Counted from the first letter of the stretch, positions 48,825-57,404 are shown. The stretch: 64,000 nt of DNA from Bacillota bacterium (GCA_023416955.1 JAEZGM010000009.1:33231-97230), one strand, 5' to 3'. The notes: generated from the letters alone by a model not told the origin. Translations and numbers: made by a program.

Positions 48825-50474
48825 TTATTGCAGAACCGCACCCCGGTTTCCTGAGGTAACCTGCGCGGCGTAGCGCGCGAGATACCCGGTCGTGATGGCC
48901 GGTTTTCTGGGCTTCCATTCGGCGCGGCGTTTTTCCAGTTCTTCCTCTGACACCGCAAAGTTGATTTGATTTGCCATAATATCAATCTGAATGAGATCGC
49001 CCTCCTGTATCAGGGCAATATTTCCGCCGACCGCGGCTTCCGGCGATACATGACCGATCGCGGCTCCTCTGGTAGCACCGCTGAAGCGTCCGTCGGTGAT
49101 CAGCGCCACACTTTCGCCAAGCCCGCGCCCCATAATCGCGGAGGTCGGGTTCAGCATTTCGCGCATTCCCGGGCCGCCCTTCGGGCCTTCATAGCGAATT
49201 ACAACCACGTCGCCCTCCACGATTTTACCGGAATTTATGGCGGCAATCGCGTCCTCTTCGCAGTCAAACACGCGGGCGGGGCCTTCGTGCTTCAGCATGC
49301 CCGGCGCAACGGCAGAGCGTTTCACCACGCAGGAGTCGGGTGCGAGGTTGCCTTTCAGCACCGCGATACCCCCGGTCTTGCTGTACGGATTTTCAACCGG
49401 GCGAATGACCTCGGGGTTCTTGTTGACGCAGCCCGCAATATTTTCCCCGACCGTCTTCCCGGTGCAGGTCAGCAAATCCGTTTTTAAAAGTCCCAGCTTG
49501 TTAATTTCATTCATAACGGCGTAAACGCCGCCCGCTTCGTTCAAATCCTCAATGTAGGTGTGACCGACCGGCGCGAGGCGGCACAGGTTCGGCGTGCGGT
49601 CACTGATTTCATTTGCAACATCAAGATTCAGTTCAATCCCGCATTCGTGCGCAATCGCGGGCAGATGCAGCATGCTGTTTGTACTGCAGCCCAGCGCCAT
49701 ATCAATGGTCAGCGCGTTCAGGAACGCGTCCTTGGTCATGATGTCACGCGGGCGGATATTACTTTTCAAAAGCTCCATTACCTGCATACCGGCGTGCTTC
49801 GCCAGCTGAATGCGCTCCGAATAAACCGCCGGAACCGTGCCGTTGCCCTTCAGCCCCATACCGAGCACTTCTGTCAGGCAGTTCATGCTGTTCGCGGTAT
49901 ACATACCGGAACAGGAACCGCAGGTCGGGCAGGCTTTGTTTTCAAATTCAAGCAGTGTTTCCTTCGTGATTTTTCCCGCGTGATAAGAGCCGGCAGCTTC
50001 CGACACGCTGGAAAAGCTCGTTCTTTGCCCGTTGACCTTGCCCGCCAGCATCGGCCCGCCGCTAACAAAGATGGTGGGAATATTCAGCCGGGCGGCCGCC
50101 ATCAGCAGGCCGGGCACGTTCTTGTCGCAGTTCGGCACCATGACAAGCGCGTCAAACGCGTGCGCAAGCGTCATCGCTTCTGTGGAATCCGCAATCAGTT
50201 CGCGCGTCACAAGGGAATACTTCATTCCCTGATGCCCCATGGCAAGACCGTCGCACACCGCAATCGCGGGGAACACCAGCGGGGTTCCGCCCGCCATCGC
50301 AACGCCCAGCTTTACCGCGTCGACAATCTTATCCAGATTCATATGCCCCGGTACAATATCGTTTTTTGAACTGACAATTCCGATCAGAGGGCGCTCAATT
50401 TCTTCATTCGTCAACCCCAGCGCGTGGAGCAGTGCGCGCTGCGGCGTACTTCTTGTTACTGCATCGCTGTTCAT
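48825..50474 (-). CDS. ilvD: Dihydroxy-acid dehydratase
   Basis: This enzyme dehydrates 2,3-dihydroxy acids to 2-oxo acids in valine, isoleucine and leucine synthesis using an iron-sulfur cluster. The 549-aa protein contains the cluster cysteines in NCDKNVPGLLMAAARLNIP and CGSCSGMYTANSMNCL, plus GCSTNSMLHLPAIA, RGLGESVALITDGRFSGATRG and GHVSPEAAVGGNIALI, the C-terminal IlvD signature. GGAGG precedes the ATG at 50474. The other ilv genes are not nearby; instead it sits between a FadR-type regulator and an iron alcohol dehydrogenase. Length and motifs fit true IlvD rather than 6-phosphogluconate dehydratase (about 600 aa), but sugar-acid dehydratases of the same family cannot be wholly excluded. 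Confidence 0.93.
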   Translation of the reverse strand: MNSDAVTRSTPQRALLHALGLTNEEIERPLIGIVSSKNDIVPGHMNLDKIVDAVKLGVAMAGGTPLVFPAIAVCDGLAMGHQGMKYSLVTRELIADSTEAMTLAHAFDALVMVPNCDKNVPGLLMAAARLNIPTIFVSGGPMLAGKVNGQRTSFSSVSEAAGSYHAGKITKETLLEFENKACPTCGSCSGMYTANSMNCLTEVLGMGLKGNGTVPAVYSERIQLAKHAGMQVMELLKSNIRPRDIMTKDAFLNALTIDMALGCSTNSMLHLPAIAHECGIELNLDVANEISDRTPNLCRLAPVGHTYIEDLNEAGGVYAVMNEINKLGLLKTDLLTCTGKTVGENIAGCVNKNPEVIRPVENPYSKTGGIAVLKGNLAPDSCVVKRSAVAPGMLKHEGPARVFDCEEDAIAAINSGKIVEGDVVVIRYEGPKGGPGMREMLNPTSAIMGRGLGESVALITDGRFSGATRGAAIGHVSPEAAVGGNIALIQEGDLIQIDIMANQINFAVSEEELEKRRAEWKPRKPAITTGYLARYAAQVTSGNRGAVLQ

Positions 50475-50606
50475 TCCCAAACACCTCCGAATTTATGTTG
50501 TATGATGTCATTATATCTTGTATGATGATTTACTGTCAAGAAGCAAAACCTCATGCTAATAAAGCCAAAGCTACGCCCGTCCGTAACCCCCATAAATAAA
50601 GCCAAC

Positions 50607-50633
50607 ACCGAATATTCCAAGGGGATATTCGGT
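50607..50633. repeat. Perfect palindrome near ilvD
   Basis: ACCGAATATTCC-AAG-GGGATATTCGGT forms a hairpin with at most one mismatch. It is related in wording to the AAGGGGATA palindromes of repeat family D. Confidence 0.6.
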
Positions 50634-50685
50634 GGAGTGTCGTCCATATTGCGTCAATGAAAACCTCAGAACCTGCCACACCCGC

Positions 50686-50728
50686 TATCCCCTTGGGGAT
50701 ACTCGGGGGGTGCAGGGGGGGATTTTGT
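50686..50728 (-). repeat. Dispersed repeat family D, copy 2
   Basis: TATCCCCTTGGGGATACTCG, then GGGGGTGCAGGGGGGG and ATTTTGT, the reverse of 20477-20522. It lies in the ilvD/GntR intergenic space, which also holds family C copy 3. Confidence 0.7.
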
Positions 50729-50768
50729 GGAACCCTCCCATGGCCTTTTAAAATTCCCCCTGCGCGCG

Positions 50769-50840
50769 CTTTGCGTACTTTCGGGCGCAACCGAAAGTAC
50801 GGGCCTGCCCGGCCTGAGGGCAAACTTTCATCGTATCTTG
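50769..50840 (+). repeat. Dispersed repeat family C, copy 3
   Basis: CTTTGCGTACTTTCGGGCGC, then AACCGAAAGTACGGGCCTGC and CCGGCCTGAGGGCAAAC, with TTTCATCGTATCTT after. It has the same perfect hairpin CGTACTTTCGG / CCGAAAGTACG as copy 1. The 3' word GGCCTGAGGGCAA is repeated again at about 50858-50870. Confidence 0.8.
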
Positions 50841-50883
50841 AGGGCGAACCCCCACCCGGCCTGAGGGCAAATTAATCATAACA

Positions 50884-51567
50884 TTACTCGTCAGGCTCAA
50901 TTCCAAACCCGCGCATCGCGTGAATGATATGCAGCTGCATGGCAATCTTCGCGCCTTTCGCGTCCCGGTTCGCCAGAAACTCCATAATCATATGGTGATC
51001 CTGCAGCGTGTTCTGCACCATTTCCTCATTGGGGTCGGAAAGCGGCACCCCCTGGTCAATCGCCCTGTAAAGAATTGGCATCAGCCGATTCATAAATTCA
51101 TTGTGTGTCGCACGGGCGATCGCTTTGTGGAACGCCTGCTCCGCCTCGGTGCGGTCCTGCTTCTGCAGAATTAATTCTTCCTCCAGCCTGCCATAATATA
51201 AAATCCGCTCCAGTTCCCTGTCCGTCGCGCGCTTCGCGGCAAAATAAGCGGTCTGCGGCTCAAAAATCAGGCGCATTTCGTAAAGGTCCTTCATATCCGC
51301 TGGAAAGGCGTTCAGGCTTTTCAGGTCTACCCCCTCCGCCGCAGTGTTTTTAACAAACGTTCCTTTGCCGCGGCGGATTTCAACCACCTGCCGCGCCGCC
51401 AGAATGCGGATTGCCTCCCGCAGCGTAGTCCGGCTGACACCCATTTGCAGCGACAGTTCATTTTCATTGGGCAGCTTGTCCCCTTGCCGGTACAAATGCT
51501 CTGCCGTAATCATTGAAATAATTTCTTCCGCAACCGTTTCGCTCAGATTCTTCCCGTTTTCCGTCAT
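50884..51567 (-). CDS. FadR-subfamily GntR transcriptional regulator
   Basis: A 227-aa regulator. The N-terminal winged helix (residues about 5-75: YRQGDKLPNENELSLQMGVSRTTLREAIRIL, VEIRRGKGTFV) is a textbook GntR domain. The C-terminal all-helical FCD domain (about 90-220) has the metal/ligand residues DLYEMRLIFEPQTAYFAAKRA, AFHKAIARATHN and HHMIMEFLANRDAKGAKIAMQLHI. FCD regulators usually sense small organic acids. The start at 51567 has GGGGGAAAAGG upstream; a longer frame is rejected. The nearest downstream genes on the same strand are ilvD and the alcohol dehydrogenase, beyond a 400-bp repeat-filled gap, so it could regulate them. Confidence 0.92.
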   Translation of the reverse strand: MTENGKNLSETVAEEIISMITAEHLYRQGDKLPNENELSLQMGVSRTTLREAIRILAARQVVEIRRGKGTFVKNTAAEGVDLKSLNAFPADMKDLYEMRLIFEPQTAYFAAKRATDRELERILYYGRLEEELILQKQDRTEAEQAFHKAIARATHNEFMNRLMPILYRAIDQGVPLSDPNEEMVQNTLQDHHMIMEFLANRDAKGAKIAMQLHIIHAMRGFGIEPDE

Positions 51568-51618
51568 ACCTTTTCCCCCAACTTGAAGTACCGCTTCGCG
51601 CCGCCCGCCATAAAAAGA

Positions 51619-51648
51619 AAAAATCCCCACGAACCCGTGAGGATTTTA
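51619..51648 (-). terminator. Terminator of spoVS
   Basis: AAAATCCTCACG pairs with CGTGGGGATTTT on the minus strand, followed by TTCTTTTTATGG. Confidence 0.8.
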
Positions 51649-51659
51649 GATGCGCCGTT

Positions 51660-51920
51660 CTACCTTGGCTCCACAATCAGCTTGATTGCGGTGCGCTCTT
51701 CCCCGTCAATCGTCACACTGGCAAAAGCCGGTATGCAGACGATATCGGTCCCGGCAGGCGCTAAGTACCCACGCGCAATCGCGACAGCCTTAATAGCCTG
51801 GTTGGCGGCTCCCGCGCCGACAGCCTGCAATTCAACCGTACCTGTTTCCCGGATAACTCCTGCGATTGCACCTGCTACGGAGTTTGGCGCTGATTTCGAC
51901 GATACTTTTAGTATTTCCAT
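51660..51920 (-). CDS. spoVS: Stage V sporulation protein S
   Basis: SpoVS is a small Alba-like protein needed for completing spore coat and septum stages in Bacillus. The 86-aa sequence is of exact family length and reads MEILKVSSKSAPNSVAGAIA, then VELQAVGAGAANQAIKAVAI and CIPAFASVTIDGEERTAIK, which are the highly conserved SpoVS words. GGAGG lies 8 bases before the ATG. It lies downstream of ymdB and rny on the same strand, the same order as in Bacillus subtilis, with its own terminator. Confidence 0.96.
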   Translation of the reverse strand: MEILKVSSKSAPNSVAGAIAGVIRETGTVELQAVGAGAANQAIKAVAIARGYLAPAGTDIVCIPAFASVTIDGEERTAIKLIVEPR

Positions 51921-52047
51921 AGGCTATCCTCCAGACTTTAGCATAGTGATATACCTATCATAAATCCAAATGGAAAATTTTGCAAGCGTTTTTTGCCAAT
52001 AAACAATAGCATATTAAAATAATATTGTCGAAATTACCGATTTTGCT

Positions 52048-52815
52048 TTACTGTATTTGAATCCGCTCCACCGAAACACATTTCCCCGTTTTATCATCAA
52101 CCTGAAAAACCGCACAGCCCATTTGGCAGGGGCCCTCTGCAAGATCGAAACGAACAGGCATCTTTGTACGCATTTTCTGGATCACCAGTTCCGGCTTAAC
52201 CCCCAACACGGAATGAATCGGCCCGGTCATGCCAAGGTCCGAAATATACCCCGTTCCATTCGGCAGCACGCAGTCGTCGCTTGTCTGCACATGGGTGTGC
52301 GTGCCGAACAACGCCGAAACACGCCCGTCAAGATAGTAGGCAAGCGAGCGCTTTTCCCCCGTTGCTTCCGCGTGAAAATCCACCAGCATAATTTTTGGCA
52401 GTTCGCCCGCAAGCAGTCTGTCGACAGTATCGAAAGGAGAATCCATACTTTCCATATAAACCACGCCCATCAGATTGATGACGCCCACCTGTATCCGGCC
52501 CATATCCACAATGCAAACGCCCCTTCCCGGCACAGCGGAGGGAAAATTCGCGGGGCGGATCAGCGTTTCGCAGGAATCGTAATACTCATAGCTTTCCTTC
52601 CGGCGGAAGCTGTGGTTTCCCGATGTGATGACGTCGACTCCACTGTCAAAAAGATGCCGCGCGGAAACCGGTGTGACTCCGTTCCCATCCGCGGAATTTT
52701 CGCCGTTAGCAATCACCAGATCGATCCCTTTTAATTTTTTCAGCTGCGGCAGATGCTCCCGCAGAAAATGGCAGCCCACGCTTCCGACCACGTCGCCGAT
52801 GGCCAAAATGTTCAA
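52048..52815 (-). CDS. ymdB: YmdB-family metallophosphoesterase (cyclic-nucleotide phosphodiesterase)
   Basis: A 255-aa TIGR00282 phosphoesterase; Bacillus YmdB hydrolyses 2',3'-cAMP-type nucleotides and influences motility and biofilm switching. Metal ligands are in LAIGDVVGSVG (Asp), VIANGENSADGNG (Glu/Asn), TSGNHSFRRKE (Asn/His) and LVDFHAEATGEK, with GTHTHVQTSDDC near the C-terminus. The start codon is TTG at 52815 with AAGGGGG 9-10 bases upstream; no ATG is available. It is 74 bp after rny, from which it is separated by a hairpin that may cause partial termination. Confidence 0.94.
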   Translation of the reverse strand: MNILAIGDVVGSVGCHFLREHLPQLKKLKGIDLVIANGENSADGNGVTPVSARHLFDSGVDVITSGNHSFRRKESYEYYDSCETLIRPANFPSAVPGRGVCIVDMGRIQVGVINLMGVVYMESMDSPFDTVDRLLAGELPKIMLVDFHAEATGEKRSLAYYLDGRVSALFGTHTHVQTSDDCVLPNGTGYISDLGMTGPIHSVLGVKPELVIQKMRTKMPVRFDLAEGPCQMGCAVFQVDDKTGKCVSVERIQIQ

Positions 52816-52837
52816 AGAAAAACCCCCTTTATCATAA

Positions 52838-52869
52838 AACTGGGGAACAGCTCAGCCGTTCCCCAGTTG
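52838..52869 (-). terminator. Hairpin between rny and ymdB
   Basis: AACTGGGGAAC / GTTCCCCAGTT perfect stem with a 9-base loop, then TTATGATAAA on the minus strand. The weak T-tract suggests attenuation or processing rather than full stop. Confidence 0.65.
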
Positions 52870-52889
52870 TTTTCAGACTAACCGCGTTT

Positions 52890-54452
52890 TTATCTGGCGT
52901 ACTCAATAGCCCGGCTCTCACGAATAATGTTTACCTTAATCTGGCCGGGATATTCCAAGTCGCTTTCAATTTTATTGCAGATATCCCTTGCAAGCAGTGC
53001 CATTTTGTCGTCATTGATCACGTCGGGTTTTACAATTACGCGGATTTCCCTGCCCGCCTGAATGGCAAAGCAGCGTTCCACACCCTCAAAGGAGGAAGCA
53101 ACCTCTTCCAGTTTTTCGAGGCGCTTAATGTAATTTTCCAGATTTTCACGCCGTGCGCCCGGCCTTGCAGCAGAAATTGCGTCCGCCGCCTGCACCAGAC
53201 AGGCAATGACCGTTTTCGCTTCCACATCGCCATGGTGCGCTTCAATCGCGTGAATAACGGCTTCACTTTCTTTATATTTGCGAGCCACGTCAACACCAAT
53301 CTCAACGTGGGAACCTTCAATTTCATGGTCAAGGGCCTTGCCAATGTCATGCAGAAGACCTGCTCTGCGCGCAATAGTCGGGTCAAGCCCAAGCTCCGAG
53401 GCCATAACCCCGGCCAGGTAAGACACTTCCAGCGAATGATTCAGAACATTTTGCCCATAGCTGGTGCGGTAACGCAAACGGCCCAGCAATTTTACAAGTT
53501 CGGGGTGAATTCCGTTGACACCCGCTTCAAGAACAGCGCGCTCACCTTCCTGTTTGATGGTCGCATCCACTTCACGGCGCGCTTTCTCTACCATTTCCTC
53601 AATGCGCGCGGGGTGAATTCTTCCGTCCGCAATCAGGTGCTCCAGTGCGATTCTGGCAACCTCACGGCGCACAGGTTCGAAGCAGGAAAGCGTAATCGCC
53701 TCCGGCGTGTCGTCAATGATCAGATCGACACCGGTCATTGTTTCAATCGCGCGGATATTTCTTCCCTCACGGCCAATGATACGGCCCTTCATCTCGTCGT
53801 TCGGCAGCGGAACAACGGATATGGTTGCTTCCGCGACATGGTCAGCTGCACAATGCTGAATCGCAACAGAAATAATTTCGCGTGCGGTTTTGTCGGCCTC
53901 TTCCTTTGTCTGCTGCTCAAACTCCATCAGCTTGACAGCTTTTTCATGTGTAAGCTCATCCTCCAGATTTTTCATCAGGTAATCCTTAGCCTGATCCGCT
54001 GTAAACCCGGAAATGCGCTCCAACATATCGAACTGACTCTTTTTGACTGCCTCTGCTTCCGCAAGGCGTTCGTCAGCCTTTTTGTTCTTGTTTGTCAGGA
54101 CTTCGTCCTTTGCTTCCAGACTTTCCATCTTCTTATCCAGCGTTTCTTCCTTCTGCTGGATACGGCGCTCCTGCCGCTGCACTTCTTTTCTCCGCTCATT
54201 CAGCTCGCGATCCTGCTCGCTGCGCATGCGGTGAAGTTCATCTTTGCCCTCAAGAACCGCTTCTTTCTTCTTGGCTTCCGCGGTTTTTATCGCGTCGCTG
54301 ACAATGCGCTTTGCCTCCTGTTCCGCAGAACCGATTGCAAACTCAGCCTGTCTTTTGCGGTGGTTCACACCCGCAAAAAAAGCAGCGACGCCGGCAATAA
54401 TTGCACAAATCAGTGCAATAATAATGCAAGCTACTATGCTGATACTACCCAA
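52890..54452 (-). CDS. rny: Ribonuclease Y
   Basis: A membrane-bound endoribonuclease that starts mRNA decay. The 520-aa protein has an N-terminal membrane helix (ISIVACIIIALICAIIAGVAAFF), a long charged coiled coil (residues about 30-190), a KH RNA-binding domain (GRIIGREGRNIRAIETMTGV), and an HD catalytic domain (NHSLEVSYLAGVM, LLHDIGKALDHEIEGSH, AIEAHHGDVEAK). Length is standard. The start is TTG at 54452 with a perfect AAGGAGGTG 9 bases upstream. It heads the rny-ymdB-spoVS block conserved in spore-forming Firmicutes. Confidence 0.97.
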   Translation of the reverse strand: MGSISIVACIIIALICAIIAGVAAFFAGVNHRKRQAEFAIGSAEQEAKRIVSDAIKTAEAKKKEAVLEGKDELHRMRSEQDRELNERRKEVQRQERRIQQKEETLDKKMESLEAKDEVLTNKNKKADERLAEAEAVKKSQFDMLERISGFTADQAKDYLMKNLEDELTHEKAVKLMEFEQQTKEEADKTAREIISVAIQHCAADHVAEATISVVPLPNDEMKGRIIGREGRNIRAIETMTGVDLIIDDTPEAITLSCFEPVRREVARIALEHLIADGRIHPARIEEMVEKARREVDATIKQEGERAVLEAGVNGIHPELVKLLGRLRYRTSYGQNVLNHSLEVSYLAGVMASELGLDPTIARRAGLLHDIGKALDHEIEGSHVEIGVDVARKYKESEAVIHAIEAHHGDVEAKTVIACLVQAADAISAARPGARRENLENYIKRLEKLEEVASSFEGVERCFAIQAGREIRVIVKPDVINDDKMALLARDICNKIESDLEYPGQIKVNIIRESRAIEYAR

Positions 54453-54713
54453 ATGTTGGCACCTCCTTGTCTTTCAAACTTTTTCATATTTCAGTTTCAT
54501 CATTTAAATGGGTGCGTTAATCCCATAAATGCATATTAATGCATCATACCAATAATTGTATTACTTTTAGTGGCCTGATGTCAAGAAATATTGTCTACAT
54601 TCGGCAAAAACGACCATACAATTATACAGAGTGTTTTTGTAAATCACGACAGTAAGAACCATACTGAAAGAATATGTGGTACCGGGTAAAAAAATGTTTT
54701 CGCCGTACAGCTA
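54453..54713. other. Divergent promoter region between rny and thrS
   Basis: This AT-rich space should contain the rny promoter on the minus strand. No gene was seen. Confidence 0.4.
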
Positions 54714-54742
54714 TTGACAAGCGCCGATACCGGTGCTACGAT
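54714..54742 (+). promoter_or_regulatory. Sigma-A promoter of the thrS T-box transcript
   Basis: Perfect TTGACA (54714-54719), 17-bp spacer, TACGAT (54737-54742), just upstream of the T-box leader. Confidence 0.8.
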
Positions 54743-54754
54743 AGCTTATATAAA

Positions 54755-55004
54755 GAAAGCATGATAAAGCAAAACGTCGATGGGGAAGCCGCAATTGATT
54801 TGCAGCAGAGAGCGTGCGCATCAGCTGAAAGCGCGCGCGGCAGATGAACCGCAATGACTACCGCCCCTGAGTGTGCGCCGAACGCAGTTGCCTAAGGCGT
54901 GCCGGAATGCTCCGTTACAGCAATAATGAGAGTGATTGTATCACTGAATCCGGGTGGAACCGCGAGCGAAGTCTTGCCCCAGTTTATGGGACAGGGCTTT
55001 TTTT
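54755..55004 (+). ncRNA. T-box leader, threonine-responsive
   Basis: The T-box core CGGGTGGAACCGCGAGC (54951-54967) is present, with an upstream stem I region containing the GA-rich AGAGAG and GCTGAAAGC words. A stretch AATGACTACCGCCCC (about 54852-54866) offers an ACC threonine specifier codon. The leader ends in a terminator in which AGTCTTGCCCCA pairs (with G-U pairs) with TGGGACAGGGCT, followed by TTTTTTAT (about 54970-55003). Uncharged tRNA-Thr should favour the antiterminator and switch on thrS. Confidence 0.93.
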
Positions 55005-55024
55005 ATATTTAAGGAGTGAAAGAT

Positions 55025-56965
55025 ATGTTAAAAGTAAGTTTAAAAGGCGAGCCAAGGGAGTTTGAATCCGGAACAACCGTCGCCGAAATCGCAAAGAGCA
55101 TCGGGCAAGGCCTTTACAAAGCTGCCTGCGCCGGAAAGATAAACGGAACCGTCGTGGATCTGCGCACTCCTGTTACACAGGACTGCGACCTTGAGATTCT
55201 GACCTTTGACCATCCGGAGGGCAAGCACGCGTACTGGCACACCACCTCCCACATTATGGCTCAGGCTGTTCAGCATCTCTTCCCGGAAGCCCAGTTTGCC
55301 ATCGGCCCCGCGACCGAGGACGGGTTTTATTACGACATCGATTTGCCGCAACCCCTTTCCCCCGAAGACCTTACCAAAGTCGAAGAAGAGATGCGCAAAA
55401 TCATCAAGCAGGATCTTCCCATTGAGCGGTTTGAGCTCGAACCCGCGGCGGCGAAGGAACTGATGGAAAAAGCACATCAGAAATATAAGGTAGAACTGAT
55501 TGAAGAACACTCCGCAAAAGGAGAACCGATCAGCTTTTACCGGCAGGGCGACTACACTGACCTGTGCGCCGGCCCTCATCTGATGAGCACCGGCAGCGTA
55601 AAAGCCGTAAAGCTGACCGCCGCCACAGCCGCCTACTGGCGCGGTGACTCCAAAAACAAAATGCTGCAGCGCATTTACGGTATTTCTTTCCCGAAGGCCA
55701 GCGAGCTGGAAGCACACCTGACCATGCTGGAAGAAGCCAAAAAACGCGACCACAACGTTTTGGGCCGCCAACTCGGCTACTTCACCACCAGCGACCTCAT
55801 CGGTCAGGGCTTGCCGATCATGCTGCCGAACGGCGCGCGCGTACTGCAGATTCTGCAGCGCTTCGTGGAAGACGAAGAGCAGAAACGCGGCTGGCTGCTG
55901 ACCAAAACTCCTTTTATGGCAAAAAGCGACCTGTATAAGGTTTCCGGCCACTGGGATCACTACCGCGACGGCATGTTTATTCTGGGCGACCCCGAAAAGG
56001 ACGACGAAGTTTTTGCGCTGCGCCCGATGACCTGCCCGTTCCAATATCAGGCTTATCTGAACAAACAGCGTTCTTACCGTGATCTTCCCCTGCGCTACAA
56101 TGAAACTTCCACGTTGTTCCGCAACGAGGCTTCCGGCGAAATGCACGGGCTGATCCGTGTGCGCCAGTTTACAATTTCCGAAGGGCATCTGATGTGCCGC
56201 CCCGACCAGTTGGAGGATGAATTCCGCAAATGCCTGGAACTCGCCATCTATATGCTGAAAACGCTCGGCCTTTATGAAGACGTTTCCTATCGCTTCTCTA
56301 TGTGGGATCCAGATGACCGCAAAAAGTATATCGGCACGCCGGAACAGTGGGACGAAGCGCAGGGTGTAATGCGCAAGATTCTGGATCATCTGCAGATTCC
56401 GTATGCGGAGGGTGTCGGCGAAGCAGCTTTCTACGGCCCGAAGCTTGACATTCAGATTAAGAACGTATTCGGCAAAGAGGATACGCTTATTACGATTCAA
56501 ATTGACCAGATGCTGGCGAAAAACTTCGGTATGGAGTATGTGGACGCGGACGGCAAAAAGAAGAATCCCTATATTATCCACCGCACATCCTTAGGCTGCT
56601 ACGAGCGTACGCTCGCGCTGCTGATTGAAAAATACGCCGGTGCGCTGCCGATGTGGCTGATGCCGGAACAGGTTCGCGTCCTCCCCATCAGCGACCGCCT
56701 GCAAGCTGACGCCGCAAAAGTGGCGGAAAAGCTGGAGGAAGCTGGCCTGCGCGCAACCACTGACACACGCAGTGAAAAAATCGGCTACAAAATCCGCGAA
56801 GCGCAGCTGCAGAAAATTCCTTATATGCTGGTGATCGGCGATAAAGAAGCGGAAAGCGGCACTGTTTCCGTGCGCAGCCGCAAGAGCGGCGACCTCGGTT
56901 CCATGGATTTGGATGAGTTCCTTGGCAAGGCGCTTCTTGAAGTGGCGACAAAAGCAAAAGACTGA
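55025..56965 (+). CDS. thrS: Threonyl-tRNA synthetase
   Basis: This enzyme charges tRNA-Thr. The 646-aa protein has the full bacterial set: TGS domain (residues 1-62, LKVSLKGEPREFESGTTVAE), editing domain with HYWHTTSHIMAQAVQH-type words (HAYWHTTSHIMAQAV) and DLCAGPHLMSTG, class II motifs (FMAKSDLYKVSGHWDHYRDG; RPMTCPFQYQAYL; RYNETSTLFRNEASGEMHGL), motif 3 (HRTSLGCYERTLALLIE), and the anticodon domain (PEQVRVLPISDRLQADA). The ATG at 55025 has AAGGAG 8 bases upstream; GTG at 55016 overlaps that site. Expression is controlled by the T-box leader upstream. Confidence 0.97.
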   Translation: MLKVSLKGEPREFESGTTVAEIAKSIGQGLYKAACAGKINGTVVDLRTPVTQDCDLEILTFDHPEGKHAYWHTTSHIMAQAVQHLFPEAQFAIGPATEDGFYYDIDLPQPLSPEDLTKVEEEMRKIIKQDLPIERFELEPAAAKELMEKAHQKYKVELIEEHSAKGEPISFYRQGDYTDLCAGPHLMSTGSVKAVKLTAATAAYWRGDSKNKMLQRIYGISFPKASELEAHLTMLEEAKKRDHNVLGRQLGYFTTSDLIGQGLPIMLPNGARVLQILQRFVEDEEQKRGWLLTKTPFMAKSDLYKVSGHWDHYRDGMFILGDPEKDDEVFALRPMTCPFQYQAYLNKQRSYRDLPLRYNETSTLFRNEASGEMHGLIRVRQFTISEGHLMCRPDQLEDEFRKCLELAIYMLKTLGLYEDVSYRFSMWDPDDRKKYIGTPEQWDEAQGVMRKILDHLQIPYAEGVGEAAFYGPKLDIQIKNVFGKEDTLITIQIDQMLAKNFGMEYVDADGKKKNPYIIHRTSLGCYERTLALLIEKYAGALPMWLMPEQVRVLPISDRLQADAAKVAEKLEEAGLRATTDTRSEKIGYKIREAQLQKIPYMLVIGDKEAESGTVSVRSRKSGDLGSMDLDEFLGKALLEVATKAKD

Positions 56966-56989
56966 TTTTTCTTATAAATAATGTACAAA

Positions 56990-57037
56990 AAATGCGCTTT
57001 GATCGGGCTTTACAAGCCGTTTCAAAGCGCATTTTTC
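56990..57037 (+). terminator. Terminator of thrS
   Basis: AATGCGCTTTGA pairs with TTCAAAGCGCATT, then TTTCATG. Confidence 0.8.
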
Positions 57038-57361
57038 ATGCTTTTCGAGTATCACAGTCCATTATGCGGCGCCTATTTTCTGTTTACCGGCGAGCACACA
57101 ATGTTAAAAACATGTTATGTTAACCTTTCAGGCACAAAAGATTTCCACCGTTTTCTTTCAACTATTGTCGTAAAATGTTGAAAATTCGGAAAGATTTAAG
57201 TGTTCAAGCCAAAATAAAAGTGGAAAACATTGTGGAAAGTGTTGAAGAACTTGTTTTTTGACCATGGAACTGAAAATAAATATTAAGATTATGTAAATTC
57301 AAACAAATCGCAACGGAAAACGTGCCGGTGTTTTGAAGTGGTGAAATTGAAAAAAACAGTC
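57038..57361. other. AT-rich spacer before tRNA-Gly
   Basis: No gene with a ribosome site and no strong hairpin was seen. Short open frames on both strands run into the neighbouring terminator or the tRNA and are not credible. Confidence 0.4.
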
Positions 57362-57390
57362 TTGCATCCGTGCAAATTCTATGATAATAT
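57362..57390 (+). promoter_or_regulatory. Promoter of tRNA-Gly
   Basis: TTGCAT, 17-bp spacer, TAATAT, 15 bp before the tRNA. Confidence 0.5.
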
Positions 57391-57404
57391 AATAAACATG
57401 GTAT

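Noticed and set aside
53232..54539. Plus-strand frame of 435 codons opposite rny
   Set aside because: Shadow of the coiled-coil and HD regions of RNase Y.
55040..56581. Antisense open frame of 513 codons opposite thrS
   Set aside because: It lies entirely within a well-supported gene, has no ribosome site or known domain, and is explained by GC-rich third codon positions.
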